Assembly: GCF_002252755.1 (NCBI RefSeq)
Contig: NZ_NHOY01000121.1
Span: forward strand, 1 to 64,000
Reading direction: 5' to 3'
Source of the DNA: Halorubrum sp. Hd13
GTDB lineage: Archaea; Halobacteriota; Halobacteria; Halobacteriales; Haloferacaceae
DNA: 64,000 nt
A model generated the notes under the pieces. It ran no database searches and was not told the DNA's origin. It worked only from the letters and a program-made list of their open reading frames with translations. A program made the translations under genes and the position numbers. Below are positions 52,362 through 61,355 of the stretch, one piece after another; position 1 is the first letter of the stretch; each line of letters opens with the position of its first letter.

Positions 52362-52598
52362 GTGAGCGACTCAACTGAGGACACGGCGGTCGAAGCCGCG
52401 GAAGGAATCGGTACCGACGGTCTCACTCCCGCGGTGCTGGCATCGGTCGGCTCGGTCGCCCTCGCACTGTACTTCTACTACGTGCGCGGCGACAAGCAGC
52501 GCGGCCAGTTCGTCGGCTTCTGGCCCGTCACGATACTCGGACTGGCGTCCTACTTCAAGCTGGAGGAGATCCGGCAGATGCTGGCGGACGACGAGTAG
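52362..52598 (+). CDS. Small two-span membrane protein
   Basis: A 78-residue protein with an acidic N-terminus, then PAVLASVGSVALALYFYYV and FWPVTILGLASYF as membrane segments joined by RGDKQRGQFVG. The C-terminus KLEEIRQMLADDE is helical. The start is GTG. Conserved-looking but of unknown function. Confidence 0.7.
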   Translation: MSDSTEDTAVEAAEGIGTDGLTPAVLASVGSVALALYFYYVRGDKQRGQFVGFWPVTILGLASYFKLEEIRQMLADDE

Positions 52599-52799
52599 TT
52601 TCGCACTCAGGCCCGTCCCGATCGGCGTCGGGACCGAAACGGAGTATAAAAGCGGCGAACCGACGGCGTCGGACCCCGGCTCCGACCCGCGGACGCGAGC
52701 GGCTTTTTCTGACACCGCCTCAGCGAAGACGCGGCCGCGCGGCGCGGGCGGAACCGGTCCGACCCGGGCGTTCTTTGCGCTCCGCTTCGAACGTGAGAC

Positions 52800-53498
52800 A
52801 TGGATCCGACCGACATCGACGCGGTCCTCGTCGCGGGCGCCACCGGCGGAACGGGCCGAGAGGTGCTGCGGCGAGTCGGACGGCGAGTGGACACCGTTCG
52901 CGCGCTCACGCGGTCCGCGGGCGCCACCGCCGACCTCCGGGCGGCCGGCGCGGACGAGGTCGCGGTGGACGACCTCCTCGACCCGTCCGACCTGGCCGCG
53001 GCCGTCGAGGGGGTCGACGCCGTCATCAGCGCCGTCGGGAGCACCAGCTCGACCGTCCGGAGCGGCCCGCCGTTCGTCGACGGGGCCGGGAACCGAGCGC
53101 TGGTGGAGGCGGCGGTCGACGCCGGCGTCGACGCGTTCGTGATGGAGTCGGCGATCGGCGTCGGCCCCGAGCCGTCGAGCCCGCTCGCGTCCGCCTTCGA
53201 CGCGTTCATCGGTCCGTTACAGGAGGCCAAGGGCGAGGCGGAGGCCGCGCTCCGCGACGCGCCGATCCGACACACGGTCCTCCGCCCCGGAATCCTGACG
53301 AACGGCCGGCGGACGGGGCTCGTCACGACGGCCGAGCCGGGGGCGAGGCTGTGGGGAACCGTCTCGCGTGCCGACGTGGCGTGGCTCATGGCCGCGGCGC
53401 CGACGACCGAGGGCGCGGCGGACCGGACGTTCGAGGTCGTCTCCACGCCCCGGTTCCCCGACCGCGGCGTCGACGTGAACTGGACGTTACCGCGGTGA
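52800..53498 (+). CDS. NAD(P)-binding atypical short-chain dehydrogenase
   Basis: A 232-residue Rossmann protein: VLVAGATGGTGREVLRRVGR (GxTGxxG motif), VDAVISAVGSTSS, FVMESAIGVG and RHTVLRPGILTNG, as in NmrA/atypical SDR proteins. The YxxxK catalytic pair is not evident, so it may bind a flavin or act as a sensor or epimerase-like enzyme. The ATG at 52800 starts MDPTDIDAVLVAGATG. Confidence 0.87.
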   Translation: MDPTDIDAVLVAGATGGTGREVLRRVGRRVDTVRALTRSAGATADLRAAGADEVAVDDLLDPSDLAAAVEGVDAVISAVGSTSSTVRSGPPFVDGAGNRALVEAAVDAGVDAFVMESAIGVGPEPSSPLASAFDAFIGPLQEAKGEAEAALRDAPIRHTVLRPGILTNGRRTGLVTTAEPGARLWGTVSRADVAWLMAAAPTTEGAADRTFEVVSTPRFPDRGVDVNWTLPR

Positions 53499-53574
53499 CT
53501 CCGGGCCTCGCTGCCGTCACGGCGCACCGGGGCGGCGGTAACGATTATAACCCGTCCGTGAGTAGTGACAACGC

Positions 53575-53700
53575 ATGACACACGACGTGCCGACCGAAGA
53601 GACCCGGGGGCGCCGGTGGTGTGAGACCTGCCGTATCAGCGTCGAGCCGGTCGCGGGCGACCGCGGTCTCGAGTGTCCGAGCTGCGGCGAGTCGCTCTGA
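53575..53700 (+). CDS. 41-residue zinc-ribbon protein
   Basis: MTHDVPTEETRGRRWCETCR followed by ISVEPVAGDRGLECPSCGESL: two CxxC pairs 17 residues apart make one zinc site. A TATA-like GATTATAACC lies about 30 bases before the ATG. Such one-knuckle proteins are common and poorly characterised in haloarchaea. Confidence 0.7.
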   Translation: MTHDVPTEETRGRRWCETCRISVEPVAGDRGLECPSCGESL

Positions 53701-53748
53701 GGGCGCCGACCCGCCGCGGGCCGCTCGGAGAAGACACGCAGAGACGTC

Positions 53749-53928
53749 TCACGCCTCCTCGCTGGCGTCGAAGTAGCCGTTGAGCAGTTGCGGGACGACG
53801 ACTCCGACCGTCAACAGCGCTCCGATCAGGACGGTGTCGCTCAGTTCCGTGAGGACGCGGCCGCCGTAGGCCAGCGCCAGTCCGGCGGCCATACACAGGA
53901 GGATGACGGCGTTCTCGCGGGAGAGCAT
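53749..53928 (-). CDS. 59-residue two-span membrane protein
   Basis: Starts MLSRENAVILLCMAAGLALA, with a second span in TVLIGALLTVGVVVPQLL and an acidic end FDASEEA. It lies 43 bases downstream of the IF-2 gene on the same strand and may be co-transcribed. No function known. Confidence 0.6.
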   Translation of the reverse strand: MLSRENAVILLCMAAGLALAYGGRVLTELSDTVLIGALLTVGVVVPQLLNGYFDASEEA

Positions 53929-53971
53929 GCGGTCGGCCTTCGGCGTCCGGCTAAAAATCCCCTGTGGACCG

Positions 53972-55765
53972 CTACTTGCCCCAGAAGGGGTCCCGCTTCC
54001 GCTTCGTGTCGAGATACGCCGAGAGCGCCTCGCGCTCGTCGGCGGTGATCTCCTCTTTCAGCTCCTGTTCGAGGATCTTCGCGTGCTTCTCGGGGACCTC
54101 GGTCCAGAGGGTGTCGCCCTCCTCGATTCCGCGCCCGACCGTGGGCCCGTCGATGGCGATGCTGACGCGCTCGCCGGCGCGCGCCTCGTCGACGTCGTCG
54201 CCCTGCTTCTGGATCCCGGAGAGCTGCCCGACGCGATCGAACTCGTTGCCCTCGAACATCCCGACGTTGCGGTTGTTCTGGACCGTGCCGGAAATGACCT
54301 CGACGCCGACGACCGCGGGGTCGTTCTGGCGGAACGTGTGGTCGGGGAGAATGCGGAAACGCGCGGGCCGGACGACCTTGTCCAGCACCGTCTCCTGTTG
54401 GGCGCGCTGGCGCTCCTCGACGAACGTCTCGTAGTCCTCGATCAGCTGGTAGATGACGTCGTTCGTGAACAGCTTCACGTCGGCGTTCTCCAGCTCCGTC
54501 TCGGCGTTCGCCAGCAGGTCGACGTTGAAGCCGAGGATCGCCTTGTGCTCGTCCTGGTTCGCGGTCTCGGCCACGGCGATGTCGCGGGGCGCGATGTCGC
54601 CGACCTCGGCGCGCAGGATTGGCACCTCCGCCTCGCGGAGCGCGTTCGCCATCGCCTCCAGCGAGCCGAGCGTGTCGGCCTTGACGACGACGCCGTCCTC
54701 GGCGGTCTCTACCTCGATCTCCGCGAGCTCGGCTTTCACCTCCTCGACGACCTCCGCCTCCGGTCGGTCGCGGACGACCCGGACCGGCGCGCCGGCCATC
54801 GCCCGGTCGAGGTCCGGCGCCGCGATCTTCACCCCGGCCGCGGCGCCGACCTCGGCCACCTTCTCGAACTGCTTCTCGGTGCGGATCTCCTCTAAGGGCC
54901 GCGGCTGCAACAGCGCGCGGATCTCGGTGACGATCGGCTCGTCCTGCCCGCCGACGACGATCCGGTCGCCGTTGCGCACGACGCCGTCGTACACCACCGT
55001 GTCGATGGTGGCGCCGAAGCCGCGCTCGTCTTTCACTTCGAGGACCGTCCCCTCCCCCGCCCCGAAGACGTCGATCGCCATCTCCTCTTTCATGAAGCGC
55101 TGGGAGAGACCCATCAGCACCGTGAGGAGGTCGGGGACCCCCTCGCCCGTGATCGCCGAGAGGGGGACGACGCCGATGTTCTTCTGGAAGTCCTGCACGC
55201 GCCAGTAGAGGTCCGCGGAGAAGCCGGCGTCGGAGAGCTGGCCGATGATCTCGTAGAGGTTCTCGTTGAGCATCGACTCGGCGCGCTCCGACTGCGCCTC
55301 CAGGCTCTTCTGGATCGGCTGGCCGTCCTGCGGGTTCCACCCCGGCGTCGTGTCCACCTTGTTGGCGGCGACGACGAAGGGAGTGCCGGTGCGCCTGAGG
55401 ATGTCGATCGCCTCCTCCGTCTGCGGCTGGAAGCCGTCGTTGACGTCGACGACGAGCACCGCGATGTCGGCGAGCGCGCCACCGCGGGCGCGCAGCGTCG
55501 AGAAGGAATGGTGGCCCGGCGTGTCGATGAACAGGAGACCGGGGAGGTCGAAGTCGGTCGGGTCGATGAGCTCGCCCGCCATCCCGGAGATGGTGTCGAG
55601 CGGGATGTCCGTCGCCCCGATGTGTTGGGTGATCGCGCCGGCCTCGCCCTCGCTGACGGCGGAGCCGCGAATCGTGTCGAGCAGGCTCGTCTTGCCGTGG
55701 TCGACGTGACCCAACACGGCGACGATCGGCGTCCGAAGGGTGTCCGCGTTTGTGTGGTCGGTCAT
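53972..55765 (-). CDS. infB: Translation initiation factor IF-2 (aIF5B)
   Basis: A 597-residue GTPase that joins ribosomal subunits. G1 is [12 protein letters not shown]2-like region [14 protein letters not shown]3 DTPGHHSF, G4 NKVD and G5 SAITGEG. Domain II follows ([18 protein letters not shown]), then domains III and IV ([39 protein letters not shown]). No N-terminal extension, as usual in archaea. Confidence 0.96.
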   Translation of the reverse strand: MTDHTNADTLRTPIVAVLGHVDHGKTSLLDTIRGSAVSEGEAGAITQHIGATDIPLDTISGMAGELIDPTDFDLPGLLFIDTPGHHSFSTLRARGGALADIAVLVVDVNDGFQPQTEEAIDILRRTGTPFVVAANKVDTTPGWNPQDGQPIQKSLEAQSERAESMLNENLYEIIGQLSDAGFSADLYWRVQDFQKNIGVVPLSAITGEGVPDLLTVLMGLSQRFMKEEMAIDVFGAGEGTVLEVKDERGFGATIDTVVYDGVVRNGDRIVVGGQDEPIVTEIRALLQPRPLEEIRTEKQFEKVAEVGAAAGVKIAAPDLDRAMAGAPVRVVRDRPEAEVVEEVKAELAEIEVETAEDGVVVKADTLGSLEAMANALREAEVPILRAEVGDIAPRDIAVAETANQDEHKAILGFNVDLLANAETELENADVKLFTNDVIYQLIEDYETFVEERQRAQQETVLDKVVRPARFRILPDHTFRQNDPAVVGVEVISGTVQNNRNVGMFEGNEFDRVGQLSGIQKQGDDVDEARAGERVSIAIDGPTVGRGIEEGDTLWTEVPEKHAKILEQELKEEITADEREALSAYLDTKRKRDPFWGK

Positions 55766-56020
55766 AGGTGATCGCCCCGAGAAGGTCGGTTACCCGGTAT
55801 TCCGCCCGGGCGTCAGTTAAGCCTTTCAAAATGCGACCGGCCGTTTCGCCCCGATCCGGGCCCGTCCCGCGTCGGCGTCCGCCGCCCGACGACCGTCGTC
55901 CAGTGTCAGGCGATCGATGTCCGCCGGTCAATGGCCGTCGCCCGATGTCCGCCGGTCAGCGTCCGTCGCCCGTCGGACGCCCCCGTGGCGTTTAAGACCG
56001 TTGCCACGGACGGTGAGGAC

Positions 56021-56266
56021 ATGGTAGACATCCTCGCGGAGAACCTCTCCGGGAAGGCGGTGATGAGCTCGGACGGGACCGAACTGGGCGACCTGTACAA
56101 CATCACGATGGACCTGAAGTCCGGGGAGCTGAACGACCTGCTCGTCAGCCCGCACGAGCACCTCAGCCCCGAGCGCTCCGGGTTCGACGTCGACGAGATG
56201 GGCCGACTGAAAGTGCCGGTCGGGAACGTGAAGGCGGTGAAGGACTACATCGTCGTCGCCCGCTGA
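56021..56266 (+). CDS. PRC-barrel domain protein
   Basis: An 81-residue PRC-barrel: MVDILAENLSGKAVMSSDGT, ELGDLYNITMDLKSGELNDLLV and KVPVGNVKAVKDYIVV. In archaea these small barrels lie near RNA-processing genes and have been linked to cell division proteins (CdpB family). Its stop overlaps the Nob1 start by one base, suggesting a ribosome- or RNA-related role. A short 27-base direct repeat (GTCCGCCGGTCA type) lies upstream at about 55918-55972. Confidence 0.88.
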   Translation: MVDILAENLSGKAVMSSDGTELGDLYNITMDLKSGELNDLLVSPHEHLSPERSGFDVDEMGRLKVPVGNVKAVKDYIVVAR

Positions 56267-56724
56267 TGGAGGTCCTCGACACCTCGGCGTTCATCCACGA
56301 GTACACCACCGACGACGACGTCGTCTCGGTGCCCGAAGTGCACGAGGAGCTCAATGGCGAAGGGGCGCTCCGCTTCGACGCGATGGAGGGGTCGGGGATG
56401 ACGATCCACGTCCCGGCCCCGGAGGTCATCGACAACGTCCGGCGCGCCGCGCGCGGCTCGGGCGACGACGCGGAGCTGTCCGACACCGACACGCGGCTGA
56501 TCGCGACCGCGCTCGAACTGAGCGCGACGCTGGTCACCGACGACTACGCGATGCAGAACGTCGCCGAGCGGCTCGACCTCGACGTCGAACCCATCGCCAG
56601 AGACGGGATCACGGAGGAGCGCGAGTGGCGCTTCCAGTGCGTCGGCTGCAACCGCACGTTCGACGAGAACAAGGAGCGGTGCCCGATCTGCGGGAGCGAC
56701 CTGACCCGAAAGAACCCGGCGTGA
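56266..56724 (+). CDS. nob1: Endoribonuclease Nob1
   Basis: A 152-residue PIN-domain nuclease that matures the 3' end of 16S rRNA. The PIN acid residues are in EVLDTSAFI (Asp5), PEVHEEL, SDTDTRLIATALE and LVTDDYAMQ. The C-terminal zinc ribbon is CVGCNRTFDENKERCPICG. The order PIN then zinc ribbon is as in archaeal Nob1. Coupled to the PRC-barrel gene. Confidence 0.93.
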   Translation: MEVLDTSAFIHEYTTDDDVVSVPEVHEELNGEGALRFDAMEGSGMTIHVPAPEVIDNVRRAARGSGDDAELSDTDTRLIATALELSATLVTDDYAMQNVAERLDLDVEPIARDGITEEREWRFQCVGCNRTFDENKERCPICGSDLTRKNPA

Positions 56725-56806
56725 CCGGGCTCGGCCGACCGATAGAGGGTGCTATTCTCTCGCATTCGACCGACCGATTGAACAGGCGGCCCGCCGACCT
56801 CCCGAC

Positions 56807-57907
56807 GTGAACGCATTCGAGACGATCTCGTCGGACGCGCTCCGGGCCGGCCGGGCCGACGCGCTCGACGACGCGGTCGCGAGCGCGCTGACCGCTCACC
56901 CGCTGGACGGGATCGAGACCGAGTACCCGCATTACCAGGGAGCGGTGGAGGGGCCGGACGCGCCGCCGCGCCCCTCGGAGAAGCACCCGGCCTTCTACGG
57001 CTGCTTCGACTGGCACTCGGCGGTCCACAGCCACTGGGCGCTCGTCCGGCTGCTGCGGGTCGCCTCGGACCACCCGGACGAAGGTGAGATCGCGACCGTC
57101 GTCGACGGGCGGCTGACGCCCGAACACGTTGCGGGCGAGGTGGAGTACCTCGACGCGAATCCGAGCTTCGAGGAGCCGTACGGCTGGTCGTGGCTGCTGC
57201 GGCTCGCCGCCGAGTTGCGCCTGTGGGACGACTCACGCGCCGACGCGTGGCGCGAGACCCTCCGCCCCCTCGAAGACCGGGTTCGCCGGGGGACCCTGGA
57301 GTCGTTCCTCGGCGTCGCCCGCCCGCACCGCGTCGGCACCCACGGCAACACGGCGTTCGCGCTCGCCGGAGTCCTCGACTACGCGCGGGTCGTCGGCGAC
57401 GCGGAGCTCGAACGCGAGGCCGAGACGACGGCAAGCCGACTGTACGCGGACGATTCGGCCGGCGTCGTGGGCGCGGAGCCCGTCGGGTGGGACTTCGTCT
57501 CGCCCGCCTTGACCGAGGCGGACCTCATGCGCCGGGTCCTCGCCCCCGACCCGTTCGCGGCGTGGCTCGACGGGTTCCTCCCGGACCTCACGGGGGCGCC
57601 GCACGACGCGCTGCTGACGCCCGTCGACGTCGAACCGGACGAGGGCGACGGCGCCGCGATGCACCTGATCGGGCTCAACGTCTCCCGCGCGTGGTGTCTC
57701 GCGGGACTGGCCGACGCGCTTTCGGGGCGGGAGGGGCCGGCGGCGACCCGACTGCGGGAGCCGCTGGACGCGGCGGCGCGCCGGCACGCCGAGGCGGGGG
57801 CCGCGGACGTGCTCACCGACGACTACGCGGGCTCGCACTGGCTCTCCTCGTTCGCGGTGTACCTGCTGACGCGGAACGAGGGCGGGATCGCGCCGGGGAC
57901 GGCTTAG
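56807..57907 (+). CDS. DUF2891 family protein
   Basis: A 366-residue protein matching DUF2891, a probable alpha/alpha-barrel fold: PAFYGCFDWHSAVHSHWALVRLL, GWSWLLRLAAELR, HGNTAFALAGVLDYAR and LNVSRAWCLAGLADAL. The conserved Trp-His-Ser and Asp residues suggest a hydrolase-like site, but no activity is known to me. The start is GTG. It converges on uppS, overlapping by four bases. Confidence 0.82.
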   Translation: MNAFETISSDALRAGRADALDDAVASALTAHPLDGIETEYPHYQGAVEGPDAPPRPSEKHPAFYGCFDWHSAVHSHWALVRLLRVASDHPDEGEIATVVDGRLTPEHVAGEVEYLDANPSFEEPYGWSWLLRLAAELRLWDDSRADAWRETLRPLEDRVRRGTLESFLGVARPHRVGTHGNTAFALAGVLDYARVVGDAELEREAETTASRLYADDSAGVVGAEPVGWDFVSPALTEADLMRRVLAPDPFAAWLDGFLPDLTGAPHDALLTPVDVEPDEGDGAAMHLIGLNVSRAWCLAGLADALSGREGPAATRLREPLDAAARRHAEAGAADVLTDDYAGSHWLSSFAVYLLTRNEGGIAPGTA

Positions 57908-58875
57908 TTCGTGCCCTTCGACTCTTGGGGGTCGCCGTCGACCGGTCCGGCCGACTCGCTCTCGGCGATTCCGAGGGCGTCGTCGGAGAGCTCGTTGCCG
58001 TCGAGCCGAGGGACGCGCCCCCGAAGCCGTCGGGCGACGGCCCGGGCCTCGGCGATCTCCACTTCGGCGACCGCCCGGACCAGCGCGACGGCGCGCTCGG
58101 CGCGGGCGCGCTGCCACGACTCCTCGCGGGACTGGTAGGTCCGGATAGCGCGGAGGAACTCGCGCTGCGAGAAATCCGGCCAGTACGGCGCACAGAAGTA
58201 GACGGCGGCCTCGTTGCCGTTCGCGTGCCACGGCAGGAAGTTCGAGGTGCGCTCGTCGCCGCCGGTTCTGACGATGAGGTCGACGTCGCGGACCGGGCGG
58301 TCGTACAGTCGGTCCTCGACGGTCTCGACGTCGACGTCGGCCGGGTCGAGGGCCCCGGCGTCGACGTCCGCGGCGATCGTCCGCGCGGCGTCGAGCAGTT
58401 CCGTTCGCCCGCCGTACGCCAACGCGATGTTCAACCTGAACCGGTCGTTGTCGGCGGTACGGCGCTCGGCGTAGTCGACCGCGTCGCGGACGCGCGGCGG
58501 GAGCTGGGCGACGTCGCCGATGGCGCGGACCCGAACCCCCTGTTCGTGGACGCGGTCGGCGTCGGCGAACTCCCGGAGCTTGCGCTCCAGCAGGTCGAAC
58601 AGCGGCGCCAGCTCCTCGTCGGGGCGCTCGAAGTTCTCCGTGGAGAAGGCGTACAGCGTCAGTTCCGCGACGCCGAGGTCGGCGCACCAGTCGAGCACCC
58701 GCTCGGTGGTGTCGGCGCCGGCGCGGTGCCCGTCGGGGGCGTCGGCGCCGCGCTCGCGGGCGTACCGCCGGTTCCCGTCTTGGATGATCGCGACGTGAGC
58801 CGGCACGTCCTCGATCTCGCGGCGGAGGTGGCGCCGGTAGGCGCGCTCGCCGAGGCCGCGGAGACGGTCCAGCAT
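57904..58875 (-). CDS. uppS: cis-prenyltransferase (UppS)
   Basis: A 323-residue cis-prenyl synthase building long polyprenyl (dolichyl) diphosphates for glycosylation. The catalytic VAIIQDGNRRYARERG, TLYAFSTENFERP, NIALAYGGRTELLDA and DLIVRTGGDERTSNFLPW blocks are all present. About 75 residues at the C-terminus extend beyond bacterial UppS, as in haloarchaea. The conserved Met before Asp is Gln here (IQDGN). Confidence 0.93.
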   Translation of the reverse strand: MLDRLRGLGERAYRRHLRREIEDVPAHVAIIQDGNRRYARERGADAPDGHRAGADTTERVLDWCADLGVAELTLYAFSTENFERPDEELAPLFDLLERKLREFADADRVHEQGVRVRAIGDVAQLPPRVRDAVDYAERRTADNDRFRLNIALAYGGRTELLDAARTIAADVDAGALDPADVDVETVEDRLYDRPVRDVDLIVRTGGDERTSNFLPWHANGNEAAVYFCAPYWPDFSQREFLRAIRTYQSREESWQRARAERAVALVRAVAEVEIAEARAVARRLRGRVPRLDGNELSDDALGIAESESAGPVDGDPQESKGTN

Positions 58876-58939
58876 ACGTTCTGATAAATTCGACCGAGGG
58901 ATATGTACTTTTACCTTCCGATCCCGGATATCGACGTCT

Positions 58940-59308
58940 ATGGACGCCGCCTACGTGTTCGCCGTCGCGTTCCGGCTCGACCCGGACGGAGCGACGGTGG
59001 ACCCCGATCGGTTCGAGGCGACGATGGAGATACCCGCGAGCGAGCCCGGCACGGACGGGTGGCTGTTCTTCCGCGACCGGCTCTGGCGCGGCGAGATCGG
59101 GGACGACCCCTCGTTCCGAGGCCTCGCGAGCGACCGCCTCGGCGTCGAGGTCACCGAGGCGTCCTTCCGGGAGCTCCGGACCGACGAGGCGTACCTCGAG
59201 GCGCTGAAACGCGAGGTCGCCGCGGATCTCTCCCGGTTCAACGCCGACTCGGTCGACGCCGCCCTCGGCAAGTACCTCGGCTCGTCGATCCACGTGCGGG
59301 GAGAGTGA
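58940..59308 (+). CDS. LWR-salt protein
   Basis: A 122-residue protein matching a haloarchaea-specific family called LWR-salt after its FFRDRLWRGEIGDD segment. It has an N-terminal beta strand (AYVFAVAFRLDP) and a helical C-terminus ending LGKYLGSSIHVRGE. The function is unknown. It is divergent from uppS, sharing a 64-base promoter region. Confidence 0.8.
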   Translation: MDAAYVFAVAFRLDPDGATVDPDRFEATMEIPASEPGTDGWLFFRDRLWRGEIGDDPSFRGLASDRLGVEVTEASFRELRTDEAYLEALKREVAADLSRFNADSVDAALGKYLGSSIHVRGE

Positions 59309-59397
59309 GAGCCTGACGGCGGGCGACCGGCGTGGCGCGGCACCGTTACCCGCGGCCCCGCAACGCACTTATCGGTCCGGGTTCTACTGACGCGCCC

Positions 59398-60051
59398 ATG
59401 GCCGTCGTCGACTACGACTTCCACCTGTTCGACCTCGACGGCACGCTCGTCGACGCGGAGTGGTCGTACACCCGCGCGGTGTTCGACCGGGTCGGCGACC
59501 GGCTCGGCCGGCGCTTCTCCGACCGCGAGGCGCACGTCCTCTGGCACGGGTTGGGCGGGCCGCGCGGCGACACCCTCCGCGAGCTCGGCGTCGATCCGGG
59601 CGACTTCTGGCCCGCGTTCCACGCGGTCGAGGACCCGACGGCCCGCGCGGAGGCGACGTACCTCCACGACGACGCCGCTCGACTGCTCGACCGCGTCGAC
59701 GACGCGGGCGGACCGACCGGGCTCGTCACCCACTGCCAGCGGTTCCTCGCCGAGCCCGTCCTCGACAGGGTCGACTTGGAGGGTCGGTTCGACGCGGTGG
59801 TCTGCTGTACCGACGAGACGGGGTGGAAGCCGGACCCCGCGCCGATCGAGCTGGCGATGCGCGAGCTCGGCGTCGACCCGCGAGGGGACCGCGGCTACTA
59901 CGTCGGCGACGGCGAGAGCGACGTGGGCGCGGCGTGGAACGCCGGACTCGACGCGGTTCACGTCGAGCGGGTCGGCCACGCGGACCGCGGGCGGTGCGTG
60001 CTCGGCGACCGGCGCGTCGACCGGCTCGACGAGCTGGTCGAGCGGACGTGA
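59398..60051 (+). CDS. HAD family phosphatase
   Basis: A 217-residue haloacid dehalogenase-type hydrolase. Motif I is HLFDLDGTLVD, motif II LVTH, motif III in GWKPDPAPIELAM and motif IV YYVGDGESDVGAAWNAG. The cap domain between motifs I and II resembles phosphoglycolate phosphatases. The ATG at 59398 starts MAVVDYDFHLF. Substrate unknown. Confidence 0.9.
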   Translation: MAVVDYDFHLFDLDGTLVDAEWSYTRAVFDRVGDRLGRRFSDREAHVLWHGLGGPRGDTLRELGVDPGDFWPAFHAVEDPTARAEATYLHDDAARLLDRVDDAGGPTGLVTHCQRFLAEPVLDRVDLEGRFDAVVCCTDETGWKPDPAPIELAMRELGVDPRGDRGYYVGDGESDVGAAWNAGLDAVHVERVGHADRGRCVLGDRRVDRLDELVERT

Positions 60052-60053
60052 CC

Positions 60054-60182
60054 TCAAGAGCCGGCGATCCGTCGAACGCGTTCCGTACCGCACTTCGCAC
60101 ACGCCTCCACGACCTCGTCGGGATCGATGATTATCGCTTTGCGTTCGTATCGGTGGCGACAGATCAGTCGGTCGAGGTTCAT
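60054..60182 (-). CDS. 42-residue zinc-binding protein
   Basis: MNLDRLICRHRYERKAIIID then PDEVVEACAKCGTERVRRIAGS. A C-x-H pair near the start and CAKC in the middle can form one zinc site. An imperfect inverted repeat directly before its start (60184-60231) may be its operator. Convergent with the HAD gene. Confidence 0.6.
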   Translation of the reverse strand: MNLDRLICRHRYERKAIIIDPDEVVEACAKCGTERVRRIAGS

Positions 60183-60183
60183 C

Positions 60184-60231
60184 GTGTGTCACGGTGGCGG
60201 CATTCGCTCATAAGTAATTTCCGTGAACACA
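60184..60231. promoter_or_regulatory. Imperfect inverted repeat before the zinc-binding gene
   Basis: CGTGTGTCACGG near 60184 is mirrored by CCGTGAACACAC near 60221 with one extra base. It starts two bases from the start codon of the 42-residue gene. An A+T-rich stretch with two CACATAATA copies follows. Confidence 0.45.
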
Positions 60232-60412
60232 CACTAATACACATAATATAGTGGCACATAATAAGTGAATCGCTGTTAGAAAATGTGAATGTCTTAATAT
60301 AGCCGCGTATTTGAGTGTACGGTCAGTTTACTATGGCTACCAGCTGTATAACGCGCTGGAACCGTCCGCCCGCGACCGAAACGGTCGTGAGTCGCCGCAC
60401 GCTAGCCGACCC

Positions 60413-60790
60413 ATGACGAAGTGGTTCCACAGCGGTCGCCGTCGCGACCTCTGCGCGCTGCTGTACGAAGCCGGCGAGCTGCGGGCGCAGTCGCTGAAGA
60501 ACCGGTTGGAGAACCACTACGACGAACGCATCGATCCCGGCTCCTTCTACGCGACGCTCCGTTCGCTGGTGGAGTCGGGCTTCCTCGACCGCCGCACCGA
60601 GGGGATCGCCGACGTGTACGCCCTGACCGACGCGGGGGAGCGTGCGCTCCTCGACCACTACGAGTGGCTCTCCGAGCGCGTCGGCGTCCCGAGAGCGACA
60701 GAGCGGGCGAGACCGGAATCGGCCCAGGGGGAGAGACCGGAATCGGTCGCGGGGGCGGCCCCGGACGACGACGCCGACCTCAAGGATTAA
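60413..60790 (+). CDS. PadR family transcriptional regulator
   Basis: A 125-residue winged-helix protein: RRRDLCALLYEAGELRAQSL, recognition helix region IDPGSFYATLRSLVESGFLDRR and wing VYALTDAGERALLDHYEWL. The tail repeats RPESAQGERPESVAG and is acidic. The ATG at 60413 gives the usual N-terminus; TATA-like TTAATATAG near 60295 implies a leader of about 90 bases. It is 25 bases from nikR on the same strand. Confidence 0.85.
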   Translation: MTKWFHSGRRRDLCALLYEAGELRAQSLKNRLENHYDERIDPGSFYATLRSLVESGFLDRRTEGIADVYALTDAGERALLDHYEWLSERVGVPRATERARPESAQGERPESVAGAAPDDDADLKD

Positions 60791-60815
60791 CAACATCGGC
60801 GGCGTGGGTTAATAC

Positions 60816-61331
60816 ATGACTGTCGTCAGCGTCTCGATGCCGGAGGAGTTGCTCGATCGGATCGACGGGTTCGCGGACGAACACGGCTACACGGGGCGCA
60901 GCGAGGTCGTTCGCGAGGCTTCGCGGAACCTCCTCGGCGAGTTCGAGGACGCCAAGCTGGAGGACAGGGAGCTGATGGCGGTGGTGACGGTCCTGTTCGA
61001 CTACGAGACCACGAGCGTCGAAGAGCGGATGATGCGGCTCCGCCACGAGCACGAGGGGCTCGTCGCCTCCAACTTCCACAACCACGTCGGCTCTCGCTAC
61101 TGCATGGAGCTGTTCGTGCTGGAGGGTCGCTTAGACGAGATATCCGCGTTCGTCGGAAAGATCCGGGCGACGAAGGACACGCTCACCGTCGACTACAGCG
61201 TGACGCCGGTGGACGAGTTCGGCGCCGACGCCGTCGCCGAGGCGACCCCCGACGACGTCGGTCGCGAGCGCGGCGAGGGATCGGGGCACGGCCACGGCGA
61301 GGGATCGGGGCACGGCCACGGCGACGAGTAG
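60816..61331 (+). CDS. nikR: NikR-type nickel-responsive regulator
   Basis: A 171-residue regulator. Residues 1-45 are a ribbon-helix-helix ([20 protein letters not shown]...[10 protein letters not shown]). The ACT-like domain carries the nickel ligands His77, His88, His90 and Cys96 ([12 protein letters not shown]), offset by one from E. coli NikR. The C-terminal 25 residues add two GEGSGHGH units, a His-rich tail absent from bacterial NikR. Nickel transport genes are not in the window. Confidence 0.92.
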   Translation: MTVVSVSMPEELLDRIDGFADEHGYTGRSEVVREASRNLLGEFEDAKLEDRELMAVVTVLFDYETTSVEERMMRLRHEHEGLVASNFHNHVGSRYCMELFVLEGRLDEISAFVGKIRATKDTLTVDYSVTPVDEFGADAVAEATPDDVGRERGEGSGHGHGEGSGHGHGDE

Positions 61332-61355
61332 TCGGCGTCCGCGCGCGAGCGCGAC

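Noticed and set aside
53841-55931. A 696-codon frame on the same strand as IF-2
   Set aside because: Frame-shifted translation of IF-2; only the 53972-55765 frame carries the GTPase motifs.
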